Part shown: piece by piece, positions 1 to 5,221 of the stretch | Layout: every line of letters starts with the position of its first letter | How positions within the stretch are numbered: position 1 is the stretch's first letter | Source: Alloprevotella tannerae | GTDB lineage: Bacteria > Bacteroidota > Bacteroidia > Bacteroidales > Bacteroidaceae | Assembly: GCA_015259305.1 (NCBI GenBank) | Contig: JABZGO010000040.1 | Location: forward strand, 1-11,647 | Direction: 5' to 3' | DNA: 11,647 bases | Program-made: the position numbers and the translations under genes | Notes under the pieces: model-generated | What the model saw: the letters and a program-made list of their open reading frames with translations, nothing else | Databases searched by the model: none | Told to the model about the DNA's origin: nothing

Positions 1-435
1 GGTGATATCCGTAACGCACAGCTCACCGAAGCGGGCGGGATGTAGCTTGGGCGTTGTGTTGAGAAGGTCTTCATAGATGTGGTAGTGGTGATTGGAGTTG
101 GTCGTCCTTGGGCGTTTGCGACGGCGAAGGCACAGACCATTGGAGCGGAAGAGCTCATAGCATTGGTCGCGCCCGATGGTAAACTTATCTGCATATTTGC
201 GACGGCATAGCTCGTAAAGGATGCGTATGCCGGCCTTGGGTAAAGAGCTGCGAAGCTCCTGCGCATAGAATACGATGCTGCTGCGCAGGACGTCCAACTC
301 CAAAGAACGATCCACATGGCGATAATATCCTTGTCTGCTTATGCCAAGATAACCGCAGAGTAAACTGACAGGATGACTTACCAGTTCCTGTCTTTCTTTT
401 CCCTGCGACAAGGTCTTGATTACTTGGCAGCGGAG
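1..435 (-). CDS. IS3-family transposase OrfB, N-terminal part (partial, made by -1 frameshift)
   Basis: This is the -1 frame relative to orfA, translated from the revcomp of 435 to 1 (145 codons, then cut by the window edge). OrfB carries the catalytic DDE integrase domain. What is visible is the N-terminal HTH_21 region, with SLLCGYLGISRQGYYRH early on, PKAGIRILYELCRRKYADKF in the middle, and FRSNGLCLRRRKRPRT where IS3 proteins have their RLMRxxGL helix. The last residues, GELCVTDIT, are the start of the rve core; the Asp of DIT should be the first catalytic acid. No good ATG opens this frame, so it is probably expressed only as an OrfAB fusion through the heptamer at 435-441. The frame is open to the window edge. 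Confidence 0.85.
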
Positions 436-788
436 TTTTTTCGTATACGGATGTTGTATTTCTTCTCGGCAAGGTCGATCATCGTCTTGTTGGCCAAACC
501 ATAAAGTTTTTCAACGGCCAATTCTTTTTCAAGACGTTTGATCTCTTTTTCATGAGCCTTGCGCTCGCGTAAAAGCTGCGCTTGGAGTGCTTCGAGTGTA
601 ACGGGGATATCTTCTTTTTTCATAAGATATGCTACTGACGAGACGTCGGGTGAGCCATATTCGGTATAAATACGATGGAATGTGCTTAAAGGGATACCAT
701 GACGAGAAGAGAACTCATGCAAGGTTAAGCCACTTGTTACATACTGATGTAATAACAGTATTTTCTCTGATTCATTGTAATGAGACAT
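420..788 (-). CDS. IS3-family transposase OrfA (HTH subunit)
   Basis: This 122-residue protein is the DNA-binding part of an IS3-type transposase, which recognises the element's ends and is normally made both alone and fused to OrfB. Residues 5-45 form a helix-turn-helix typical of OrfA (SEKILLLHQYV, LTLHEFSSRHGIPLSTFHR). Residues 66-100 are a charged heptad-like coiled coil (LEALQAQLLRERKAHEKEIK), the usual multimerisation zipper. The ATG at 788 is preceded by AAAGGAG about 9 nt upstream, a good ribosome binding site and one of the few in this window. The stop TAA at 420-422 lies just past a slippery heptamer, and the orfB frame overlaps the last codons in the -1 phase. The gene is intact. 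Confidence 0.88.
   Translation of the reverse strand: MSHYNESEKILLLHQYVTSGLTLHEFSSRHGIPLSTFHRIYTEYGSPDVSSVAYLMKKEDIPVTLEALQAQLLRERKAHEKEIKRLEKELAVEKLYGLANKTMIDLAEKKYNIRIRKNSAAK
435..441 (-). promoter_or_regulatory. Programmed -1 ribosomal frameshift site A-AAA-AAC
   Basis: On the minus strand the orfA codons CGA AAA AAC contain the heptamer A AAA AAC in the correct X-XXY-YYZ phase. Slipping back one base moves the ribosome from orfA (stop at 420) into the orfB frame. This is the established way IS3-family elements make the OrfAB transposase. I saw only weak downstream pairing (CAAG-AC-CTTG near 410-420) and no convincing stimulatory hairpin or pseudoknot. Confidence 0.8.
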
Positions 789-810
789 AAATTTTTACTC
801 CTTTGTGATT

Positions 811-836
811 GAGAAAGTGTCAACTTATTCAGTACA
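811..836 (-). repeat. Probable terminal inverted repeat of the IS
   Basis: Read on the minus strand this segment begins TGTACTGAATAAGTTGACAC and continues ACTTTCTC. It lies 23 nt upstream of orfA, where the left end of an IS3-family element belongs, and it resembles IS150-group ends. The partner repeat is not in the window, so the length of the match is unknown. Confidence 0.55.
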
Positions 837-1016
837 CTACAAGGATTCTTGGCCTTATGTAGATTGCTTCTGCACAGCGGCTGATAAACGAAACGCAAAG
901 ATCTACGCTTGCGTCCCTTAGTGTGGGTCAGCCCTTAAAGTTAGGAAACGCCGCCGGCGAGCAGCAAACGCAGAGTGTGCACATTATAGCGTTGATAATC
1001 AATATAAATGCACAAA
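837..1016. other. No gene seen; short flank between the IS end and a gene relic
   Basis: Neither strand has a frame I would call a gene. A 6-bp inverted repeat (GTAGAT at 859-864, ATCTAC at 901-906) is the only structure noted and may be chance. The stretch is probably debris between the IS insertion and the older decayed genes on its right. Confidence 0.4.
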
Positions 1017-1169
1017 TCAAATGCCTAACGCTTGGTTTTTATAGGAACTGCCGTCGGGTAAAAAAGCATCATTGACCCCGATTGCCGGTCCATATTTTGC
1101 AAATGGAGGATAGCGTTTAAGCAAGGCTTCTTTTGCCTGCACTATTACCGAGAAAGTAAACGGCTTAAA
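1017..1169 (-). pseudogene. Relic open frame downstream of the TPR genes, unknown
   Basis: A minus-strand frame of 50 codons, open from just after a stop at 1172-1170 and ending at TGA 1017-1019, reads like real protein: VQAKEALLKRYPPFAKYGP, then AIGVNDAFLPDGSSYKNQAL. It has no good start (a GTG at 1142 is the best) and begins inside the last codons of the preceding TPR pseudogene. It may be the C-terminal remnant of a gene whose front was lost, or the tail of the TPR gene after a frameshift. I do not recognise the family. Confidence 0.35.
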
Positions 1170-1578
1170 TTAGATTCTTGATAACGTCAAAGTATTTGTC
1201 ATCATCAAATATCTCTTCGCCTTTCGGCATATAGGCCCTCATCAAAGAATCTTTTGCTTCTTCTATACAATTCGGTTTGTATAAGGATTCACCCAAGCTA
1301 AGCCGGACGTATCCACATTCAAGTCCATCAGGACATAGTAAGGCTCTATCATAGCAATCGTTTGCAGCAGGATAATTGTCTAAGTTAAAATAGCAATCTC
1401 CTAATGCTACACAGGTGCGCAATGCTATTTCCCGGTCAGTTTGCGGCTGAGGGATTAAAACCAGCGCCCGTTCGTAATGTTACAGTGCTGCATCGAAAGC
1501 TTCCTTTTCAAAAGCTTCATCTCCTTTGTTCATCTGATGCATAATGGCATCATAAAGCTGATCAGATAATGCGGTCAT
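1165..1578 (-). pseudogene. TPR-repeat protein, inactivated by an in-frame TAA
   Basis: The frame runs from ATG 1578 to TAA 1167 as 137 codons, but codon 33 is TAA (1480-1482): ...EAFDAAL, stop, HYERALVLIPQPQ. Reading through the stop gives continuous tetratricopeptide helices: GDEAFEKEAFDAAL-x-HYERALVL, then ALGDCYFNLDNYPAANDCYD, then LSLGESLYKPNCIEEAKDS, ending in an acidic tail, GEEIFDDDKYFDVIKNLI. It follows the other TPR pseudogene with only ACA between TAA and ATG, so the two formed a tandem operon. The shared layout and similar tails (EEIFDDDKYF here, KRYFEDEPSKYLNF there) suggest paralogues. TPR proteins of about 140 residues in tandem are often found as immunity-type genes in Bacteroidota toxin loci. 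That function is inference only, as no toxin gene is in view. A restart after the stop would give at most the C-terminal 85 residues. Confidence 0.75.
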
Positions 1579-1581
1579 TGT

Positions 1582-2009
1582 TTAAGTCTTTTCTATATGG
1601 AAGTTTAGATACTTAGATGGTTCATCTTCGAAGTAACGCTTTCCTGCCATTTTTACAACTTTATCAAAAGCAGTGAAAGCAGTATCATAATCACCCATCT
1701 CATACTTGTATTTTCCTGTATAATGCATGAGTTCTTCATCCCTTTGATGAAGCTGATCGTTTTACGTATGCCATTCTGTCGAACCACGTTTTAGCATTCT
1801 TCATATCTAATGCACAAAAACAATCATCAACAGCATCTTTTGCCGTATTATAAGCTTCATTCCGGTTGTCTCTCAGCTCCGGATACATCAACCAAGCACG
1901 CTCGTGGAATTCAAGGTAAGCTTGTAAATCGTCTGCGTTGTATAACGCGATGAGCATGCGCAGAAAAAGCCACTATTTCTGCTTGTAAGGTGTTCTCTAA
2001 AATGGCCAT
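1582..2009 (-). pseudogene. TPR-like protein, inactivated by two frameshifts
   Basis: From ATG 2009 (MAILENTLQAEIVAF) the frame is lost near 1938, where removing one G in CATCGCGTTATAC restores HRLYNADDLQAYLEFHERAW. It is lost again near 1760-1763, where removing one A from GTAAAACGATC restores VNDQLHQRDEELMHYTGKY. The last part is YEMGDYDTAFTAFDKVVKMA, then GKRYFEDEPSKYLNF, ending at TAA 1582-1584. The span of 428 bases equals 142 codons plus two, exactly what two single-base insertions predict. The restored product of 141 residues has TPR-type helix pairs and matches the next gene in size and tail. The current pieces (73 residues for the largest) are unlikely to work. The gene is AT-rich compared with the housekeeping genes to the right. 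Sequencing error at homopolymers could explain one shift, but not the neighbour's stop as well. Confidence 0.75.
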
Positions 2010-2120
2010 TGCTTATTATTTTGAAGGCGCTTTGTCTGCTTTATATGCACCATTTTACGTACTCCATTATATCTCTTGGTACCGCCGAGGGATAGGGCAG
2101 CCGGCGATGCGTGCAAAGCA
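2010..2120 (-). other. Short intergenic region with a possible 3' tail of a lost upstream gene
   Basis: Just before the TPR start, the minus strand reads 12 codons (NGAYKADKAPSK) followed by tandem TAA TAA, then GCA, then the ATG at 2009. The same 3-nt spacing separates the two TPR genes. This suggests that a third gene once preceded them and that only its 3' end remains next to the hutD-like gene. The tail is too short to identify. Confidence 0.25.
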
Positions 2121-2684
2121 TCAGGGAAGGTGGATGAGGGCAACGCTGCCTTTGACGGCGTAGACGCCCTCGCAGATCGCCGCGTCGTGGCGCGCAAGAG
2201 GGGTGTCGTCGATCAAGCAGTCGGTGAGGGCGAAAAGGATCGTCCGGCCGCTTGGCTGGGTAGAGCAGTTGTCGAGTGCTATGCGCGCCGTGATGGGTAA
2301 GTCGCAGCGGACGATTACGTTGAAGTCTACCGCGCCCGGTGTGTTGCGAGAGCGCATAGGTTGCGCACCATCAAACTCAAATAAGTCAGTAGCAGATAGC
2401 TTTACCGCATTCTTTTCGCCCACAGCCCCATTTTCTGCTGCCGATTGCGACTCGGATGCGCCCGGATAGAGTACGATCTCTCCATTCAAAGGCATAAGAT
2501 AGCGCCGATAGCCCGTGAAGTCGGAAAAATTGCTCTCCGGCGTATCGATGACCGCTGAAGAAATGCGGAGGTCAAAGTTGCGCGCGGCGAGACTTGCCGT
2601 CGCCGGAAAAATGCAGATCTCGCGGGTTATGCCGCCTGACCACTGCGTCGTTTTGTAAGTTGCTTGACGAATAATCTGTATCAT
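2121..2684 (-). CDS. HutD/Ves family cupin protein
   Basis: This 187-residue protein belongs to the HutD/Ves family (formerly DUF886), small double cupins found beside histidine-degradation genes in some proteobacteria and alone in many others; the biochemical role is not settled. Visible family signatures are QWSGGITREICIFP (residues 14-27), FDLRISSAVID (37-47), SNFSDFTGYRRYLMPLNGEI (51-70), and LFEFDGAQPM plus DFNVIVRCDL near 101-129. The longer frame from 2759 adds 25 residues that cross the terminator hairpin of the gene upstream. I therefore chose ATG 2684, which has AAAGAAG just upstream and begins MIQIIRQATYKTTQW as family members do. No hut genes are nearby. No separate promoter was recognised, so expression may depend on read-through from the gene to the right. 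Length and motifs are complete. Confidence 0.85.
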   Translation of the reverse strand: MIQIIRQATYKTTQWSGGITREICIFPATASLAARNFDLRISSAVIDTPESNFSDFTGYRRYLMPLNGEIVLYPGASESQSAAENGAVGEKNAVKLSATDLFEFDGAQPMRSRNTPGAVDFNVIVRCDLPITARIALDNCSTQPSGRTILFALTDCLIDDTPLARHDAAICEGVYAVKGSVALIHLP

Positions 2685-2701
2685 CTTCTTTGTATAAAAT
2701 T

Positions 2702-2728
2702 GGCCGCCGCAAAGAGCGTGCGGCGGCC
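2702..2728 (-). terminator. Intrinsic-terminator-like hairpin after the FGE-fold gene
   Basis: A perfect 9-bp GC-rich stem (GGCCGCCGC / GCGGCGGCC) with a 9-nt loop lies 32 nt past the stop of the gene ending at 2760. Reading on the minus strand it is followed by AATTTTATA, a weak T-tract. It sits 18 nt before the hutD-like start, so it could also attenuate or partly insulate that gene. Confidence 0.65.
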
Positions 2729-2759
2729 GATAAAATAGTTTTATGTCATTGCTGATCAA

Positions 2760-3638
2760 TCAAAGGTCGCGTGCTACGCGGAAGCCTACGTTGTCAGCCG
2801 TCATTGTCTTAAAATCGCTGAAGCGGTTAGCGCTGCGTGCGAAGCGAGCATCGTGACCCCAGCTTCCGCCTCGCAAGACCATTTCGTTGCCGCTCTCCGG
2901 CCCTTTCGGGTCAGTAACGGGATCCGATGGGTACGCATCGTATACATCAGCGCACCATTCATAGATATTGCCGTGCATATCGCAGACGCCCCAAGCGTTC
3001 TCATTGTCTAATTCATCGACCTCAGTCGTGCGTCCGCGGTAGACGCCTTCAGGATAATCCTTGTAAGGCGCAGAGCCGTCATAGTTAGCTTGATCCGTCG
3101 TGATATTATCGCCCGTAGAGAACGGCGTTGTCGTTCCTGCGCGGCAAGCATACTCCCATTCAGCCTCGGTGACAAGGCGGCAGCCCGCCCATTCGCAGAA
3201 GGCTTGTGCGTCGTTCCAGCTTACGTCGACAACCGGACGCTTGCCGCGCCCCCAGTTGAAGTCTTTCGGCTTTTCGCGCCCCGTAGCTTCGCAGAATTTG
3301 TCGTATTGTTCGAATGTAATAGGGTATTTGCTGATGTAAAAGGGCTTAGATAAAGTTACCTTGTGCAGCACCTCGTCCGGATCGGCTCCATCTTCGCCGG
3401 CCGGGCTACCCATGTTAAACGTGCCGGCGTCTAATTTAATCCATTGTACGCCGATTTCTTCAGCTTTATCTTTAGATCCGGCCGTCTCAAAGAAGGTTAC
3501 ATCGGTTACGTTTTTTACAGCCATCGTGTCCTTCGTGCCGTTAGAAAGAGTGATGACCATATTCCAGTTTTGAGCAAACAAGTTGCCCGCTGCTGCAAGA
3601 AAGGCTGCAGCTGTTAAGAGTAATGATTTTCGTCTCAT
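2760..3638 (-). CDS. Secreted FGE-sulfatase (SUMF1) fold protein lacking the FGE catalytic cysteines
   Basis: The 292-residue product starts with a clear signal peptide (MRRKSLLLTAAAFLAAAGNLFAQ, cut after LFA at about residue 22; no lipobox Cys), so it acts in the periplasm or outside. Residues 24-50 form the small module common in Bacteroidota secreted proteins (MVITLSNGTKDTMAVKNVTDVTFF). The formylglycine-generating-enzyme fold follows: FNMGS (74-78), FYISKYPITFEQYDKF (100-115), PVVDVSWNDAQAFCEWAG (135-152), RLVTEAEWEYACRAG (154-168), NAWGVCDMHGNIYEWCAD (214-231), LRGGSW (255-260) and NVGFRVAR (283-290). True FGEs have two cysteines shortly after RGGS; here the stretch is GHDARFARSANRFS, with none. 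The protein is therefore probably a binding or structural member rather than a sulfatase activator, and no sulfatase gene is near. ATG 3638 is well placed before the signal peptide. Confidence 0.9.
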   Translation of the reverse strand: MRRKSLLLTAAAFLAAAGNLFAQNWNMVITLSNGTKDTMAVKNVTDVTFFETAGSKDKAEEIGVQWIKLDAGTFNMGSPAGEDGADPDEVLHKVTLSKPFYISKYPITFEQYDKFCEATGREKPKDFNWGRGKRPVVDVSWNDAQAFCEWAGCRLVTEAEWEYACRAGTTTPFSTGDNITTDQANYDGSAPYKDYPEGVYRGRTTEVDELDNENAWGVCDMHGNIYEWCADVYDAYPSDPVTDPKGPESGNEMVLRGGSWGHDARFARSANRFSDFKTMTADNVGFRVARDL

Positions 3639-3742
3639 CGTAAAATATTTAATGTGGTTTTGTTAGGAAATTCATTTTAGGCACACAATTATTAAAGTCG
3701 TTCGCTGCATACAGCAAAGGCTAAAGGTGTGATTTTCGGAAG

Positions 3743-3772
3743 TAAAGGTAGAGATATTTTTTATTATACAAA
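3743..3772 (-). promoter_or_regulatory. Candidate promoter for the FGE-fold gene
   Basis: On the minus strand TTTG (3772-3769), an 18-nt AT-rich spacer and TACCTTTA (3750-3743) fit the Bacteroidota sigma-ABfr consensus (TTTG, about 19-21 nt, TAnnTTTG) except for the last base of the -7 box. The start point would be near 3736, leaving a leader of about 100 nt before the ATG at 3638. Confidence 0.45.
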
Positions 3773-3898
3773 TATTTTGCAAGTACATTTTCCTCTTTAA
3801 CTTGCTTTTTTCTCTCTTTTTTTGCTGCTGAGGCCTCATCTTTGGTTGAAAAAGGCTGATTGCGGACAGCAAATCAAAGTAAAAAAGAACGAGCAAAA

Positions 3899-3930
3899 GT
3901 TGGGTGCCTCTTGCCCAATGCCTACCTTTG
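3899..3930 (+). promoter_or_regulatory. Promoter of ssrA
   Basis: A perfect -7 box TACCTTTG at 3923-3930 is preceded, 20 nt upstream, by GTTG (3899-3902), one base off the TTTG -33 box. It ends 13 nt before the mature tmRNA 5' end, leaving a short leader for RNase P to remove. Confidence 0.8.
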
Positions 3931-3943
3931 CAGCGCATATTTC

Positions 3944-4341
3944 GGGCCCGACCGGATTTGACAGCGGGACGAGGTGGTGCGTAAGCACGCAGTGCGCCTG
4001 AGGGTGGGCACTTTAATATCGGCCTTCAACAATTTAACTGGCGAAAACAATTATGCTCTCGCTGCTTGATCGAAGTATAGTACATCAAAGCTTTATCCGT
4101 TCACGGTGTGAGCGGACGAGACATCACTCCGAAGCTCTTTTTCCGAAGCTCGCGGGCATAGTGGTGCAGACAAATCGGGAATAGTTGCGTTTGGCCTCGC
4201 AAGCGCGGCGAAAATTTAGAGGATAAGGTGGCGTAAGAGTTGCTCTGCACTCAGCGTTGCTCGAAAACAATGGCAGAGATAAGCGTGTAGAAAGCGTATG
4301 ATTTCCCCGTTTGGACGAGGGTTCGATCCCCTCCGGGTCCA
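3944..4341 (+). ncRNA. ssrA: Transfer-messenger RNA (tmRNA)
   Basis: tmRNA rescues ribosomes stalled on broken mRNAs: it is charged with alanine, enters the A site with SmpB, and adds a degradation tag. The 5' end GGGCCCGACCGGATTTGACA and the 3' end GAGGGTTCGATCCCCTCCGG-GTCCA are the hallmark tRNA-like ends. GGGCCCG (3944-3950) pairs with CGGGTCC (4334-4340) as a 7-bp acceptor stem with one G-U, and A4341 is the discriminator. The T-loop is GTTCGATCC. The next bases are CTC, so CCA is not encoded and must be added. The tag reading frame (4040-4069) lies where expected in a one-piece molecule of about 398 nt. It has its own promoter and is followed by a strong terminator. It is transcribed away from the FGE-fold gene. 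Confidence 0.96.
4040..4069 (+). other. ssrA: tmRNA tag reading frame, GENNYALAA
   Basis: The codons GGC GAA AAC AAT TAT GCT CTC GCT GCT TGA give the tag GENNYALAA with a single TGA stop. With the charged Ala this makes A-GENNYALAA on stalled proteins. The ALAA end is the ClpXP/AP degron, and the tag sequence is of the Bacteroidales kind. Confidence 0.95.
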
Positions 4342-4372
4342 CTCACTACGTCTTTTATGACGTACCCTACAG

Positions 4373-4417
4373 AAAAGTGCCTGTCGATGACGATTCGTTC
4401 GATCGACAGGCGCTTTT
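4373..4417 (+). terminator. Intrinsic terminator of ssrA
   Basis: A 16-bp stem pairs AAAAGTGCCTGTCGAT (4373-4388) with ATCGACAGGCGCTTTT (4402-4417), with one G-U and a 13-nt loop, 31 nt after the tmRNA. The A and T runs at the two feet allow it to work on both strands. A smaller hairpin (TACGTC/GACGTA, 4347-4364) lies between it and the tmRNA 3' end and may help 3' processing. Confidence 0.8.
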
Positions 4418-4998
4418 GGTAGGCATTCGTGCCGTTCGTTTTTATGCGCGCTATGCCGCTTTGTGCGAGTATCCTGCCACTGTGCCGATCGCTCGTAGTC
4501 GACGTTCGCAAGAGAGCATGTGCCGTCGGTTCTTACGATAATTTTTTCCCCCGATGCGGCGTGGGGGCTAAGCAGCTGCGGGCCGATGCACTCCATTGCC
4601 GTGCTAATTAAGAGGAGGAGAAAGAAAGTTGCGATTTTTTTTCGGACAAAAGAGAAAAAAGTGCCTTTCAGGAGAAAAAACACCCTTGCGAGTGCCTTAA
4701 AAATCATCAACAATCAAACGATTGTAGCGCGCCCGGTACTCGAAAATGATTACTCGTAGCAAAATGTTGCTCCCGAAGCGAGTGGGGGTAAGTGTCGATC
4801 AATGACGCTTTAAGGCCGCCGCGTTGCCGCCGATTTTTGTGCGGACCGGCGTATGCTTTGGGGGCGATGCTTACCGATCTGCTATCAGGAGCATCCACCG
4901 ATTGCGCGGGGCAGCATAAAATAATTGTGCGGCGTTCGACTCTGCTTGCCTACAAGCGCCTTTGCACGCAGGGCGGGCGGCTTATTGTATAAAGCCAG
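4418..4998. other. About 580 bases without a convincing gene
   Basis: Both strands have only short frames with no recognisable family, no good start context and odd composition. The longest minus frame runs antisense through the tmRNA and is rejected. No TAnnTTTG box was found on either strand here. A purine-rich block (4613-4690) with many A-runs and a weak GATGCT/AGCATC pairing (4866-4894) are the only notable patches. It may be decayed sequence or the leader of something I cannot see. Confidence 0.4.
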
Positions 4999-5030
4999 AA
5001 AAGGCCGACTTAATAAAAGTCGGCCTTTTT
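4999..5030 (-). terminator. Strong bidirectional intrinsic terminator
   Basis: A 13-bp perfect stem pairs AAAAGGCCGACTT (4999-5011) with AAGTCGGCCTTTT (5017-5029), with an AATAA loop and flanking A/T runs on both sides. Minus-strand transcripts from the promoter at 5142-5173, and any read-through from the barrel gene ending at 5222, would stop here. Confidence 0.85.
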
Positions 5031-5136
5031 CGGAACATAACAATTTAAATTTTCTACTCAACTCAGAACGATCGTTTCCGCATCTCCCGACGAGTGGCGT
5101 ACCGTTTCCACAAAGTAATGCTGTGGTGCTGAATCT
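4999..5136 (-). ncRNA. Candidate small RNA, own promoter and terminator (unassigned)
   Basis: A strong Bacteroidota promoter (5142-5173) and an intrinsic terminator (4999-5030) face each other on the minus strand with about 105 nt between. No frame in the interval has a start with protein-like content, so a stable RNA of about 135-140 nt is the simplest reading. By eye, the 5' part can form nested pairings: GATTCAG (5135-5129) with CTGAGTT, then GCAT with ATGC, then GTGG with CCAC, giving a rod broken by internal loops. That shape, and a gene defined by a promoter and a terminator, recall the Bacteroidales-1/6S-type RNAs described by comparative genomics, but I cannot match it in sequence. 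It might instead be a trans-acting sRNA. The start point is estimated from the -7 box. Confidence 0.5.
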
Positions 5137-5141
5137 GTTTG

Positions 5142-5173
5142 CAAAGGTACGCCTGTTGTCTATCCGGTGCAAT
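5142..5173 (-). promoter_or_regulatory. Promoter of the candidate small RNA
   Basis: On the minus strand ATTG (5173-5170), exactly 20 nt, and a perfect TACCTTTG (5149-5142) match the Bacteroidota -33/-7 consensus with one mismatch. It lies downstream of the barrel gene and points away from it, so it serves something between here and the terminator at 4999. Confidence 0.75.
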
Positions 5174-5221
5174 ACCTAAAAATGTGGATTTTTTATTTCA
5201 GTCGGAAAAAGGCGGGATCTT

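Larger units (their letters stand above)
1..836 (-). mobile_element. IS3-family insertion sequence (IS150-like), 5' part; continues past the left window edge
   Basis: Two overlapping minus-strand frames encode a small helix-turn-helix/coiled-coil OrfA and an OrfB with the HTH_21 region and the start of the integrase core, which is the IS3-family layout. The outer end at 836 reads TGTACTGAATAAGTTGACAC on the minus strand, close to the terminal repeats I recall for the IS150 group (TGTACTG...AAGTTG.AC). The other end, most of the DDE domain and the target-site duplication lie outside the window. The visible part has no stop or frameshift other than the expected orfA/orfB junction, so the copy may be active. 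It sits beside two broken genes, in keeping with an accessory insertion-prone site. The family is certain in kind; the exact outer boundary is inferred from the repeat-like end alone. Confidence 0.85.

Noticed and set aside
185..472. 95-codon minus-strand frame over the IS
   Set aside because: It is the third frame across the orfA/orfB junction; orfA and the -1 orfB frame carry the transposase motifs.
859..906. GTAGAT/ATCTAC inverted repeat beside the IS end
   Set aside because: Six base pairs with a 36-nt loop is within chance, and it does not match the IS terminal sequence.
3672..3938. 88-codon minus-strand frame between the FGE-fold gene and ssrA
   Set aside because: Its content is low complexity (LQQQKKREKSKLKRK), it overlaps both promoters, and it has no family resemblance.
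4124..4713. Minus-strand frames of 72, 165 and 86 codons antisense to the tmRNA 3' half and its flank
   Set aside because: They contain peptides such as DPEGIEPSSKRGNH and RRGSNPRPNGE, classic false ORFs made by the reverse of the tRNA-like T-arm. The structure of the tmRNA explains this DNA.
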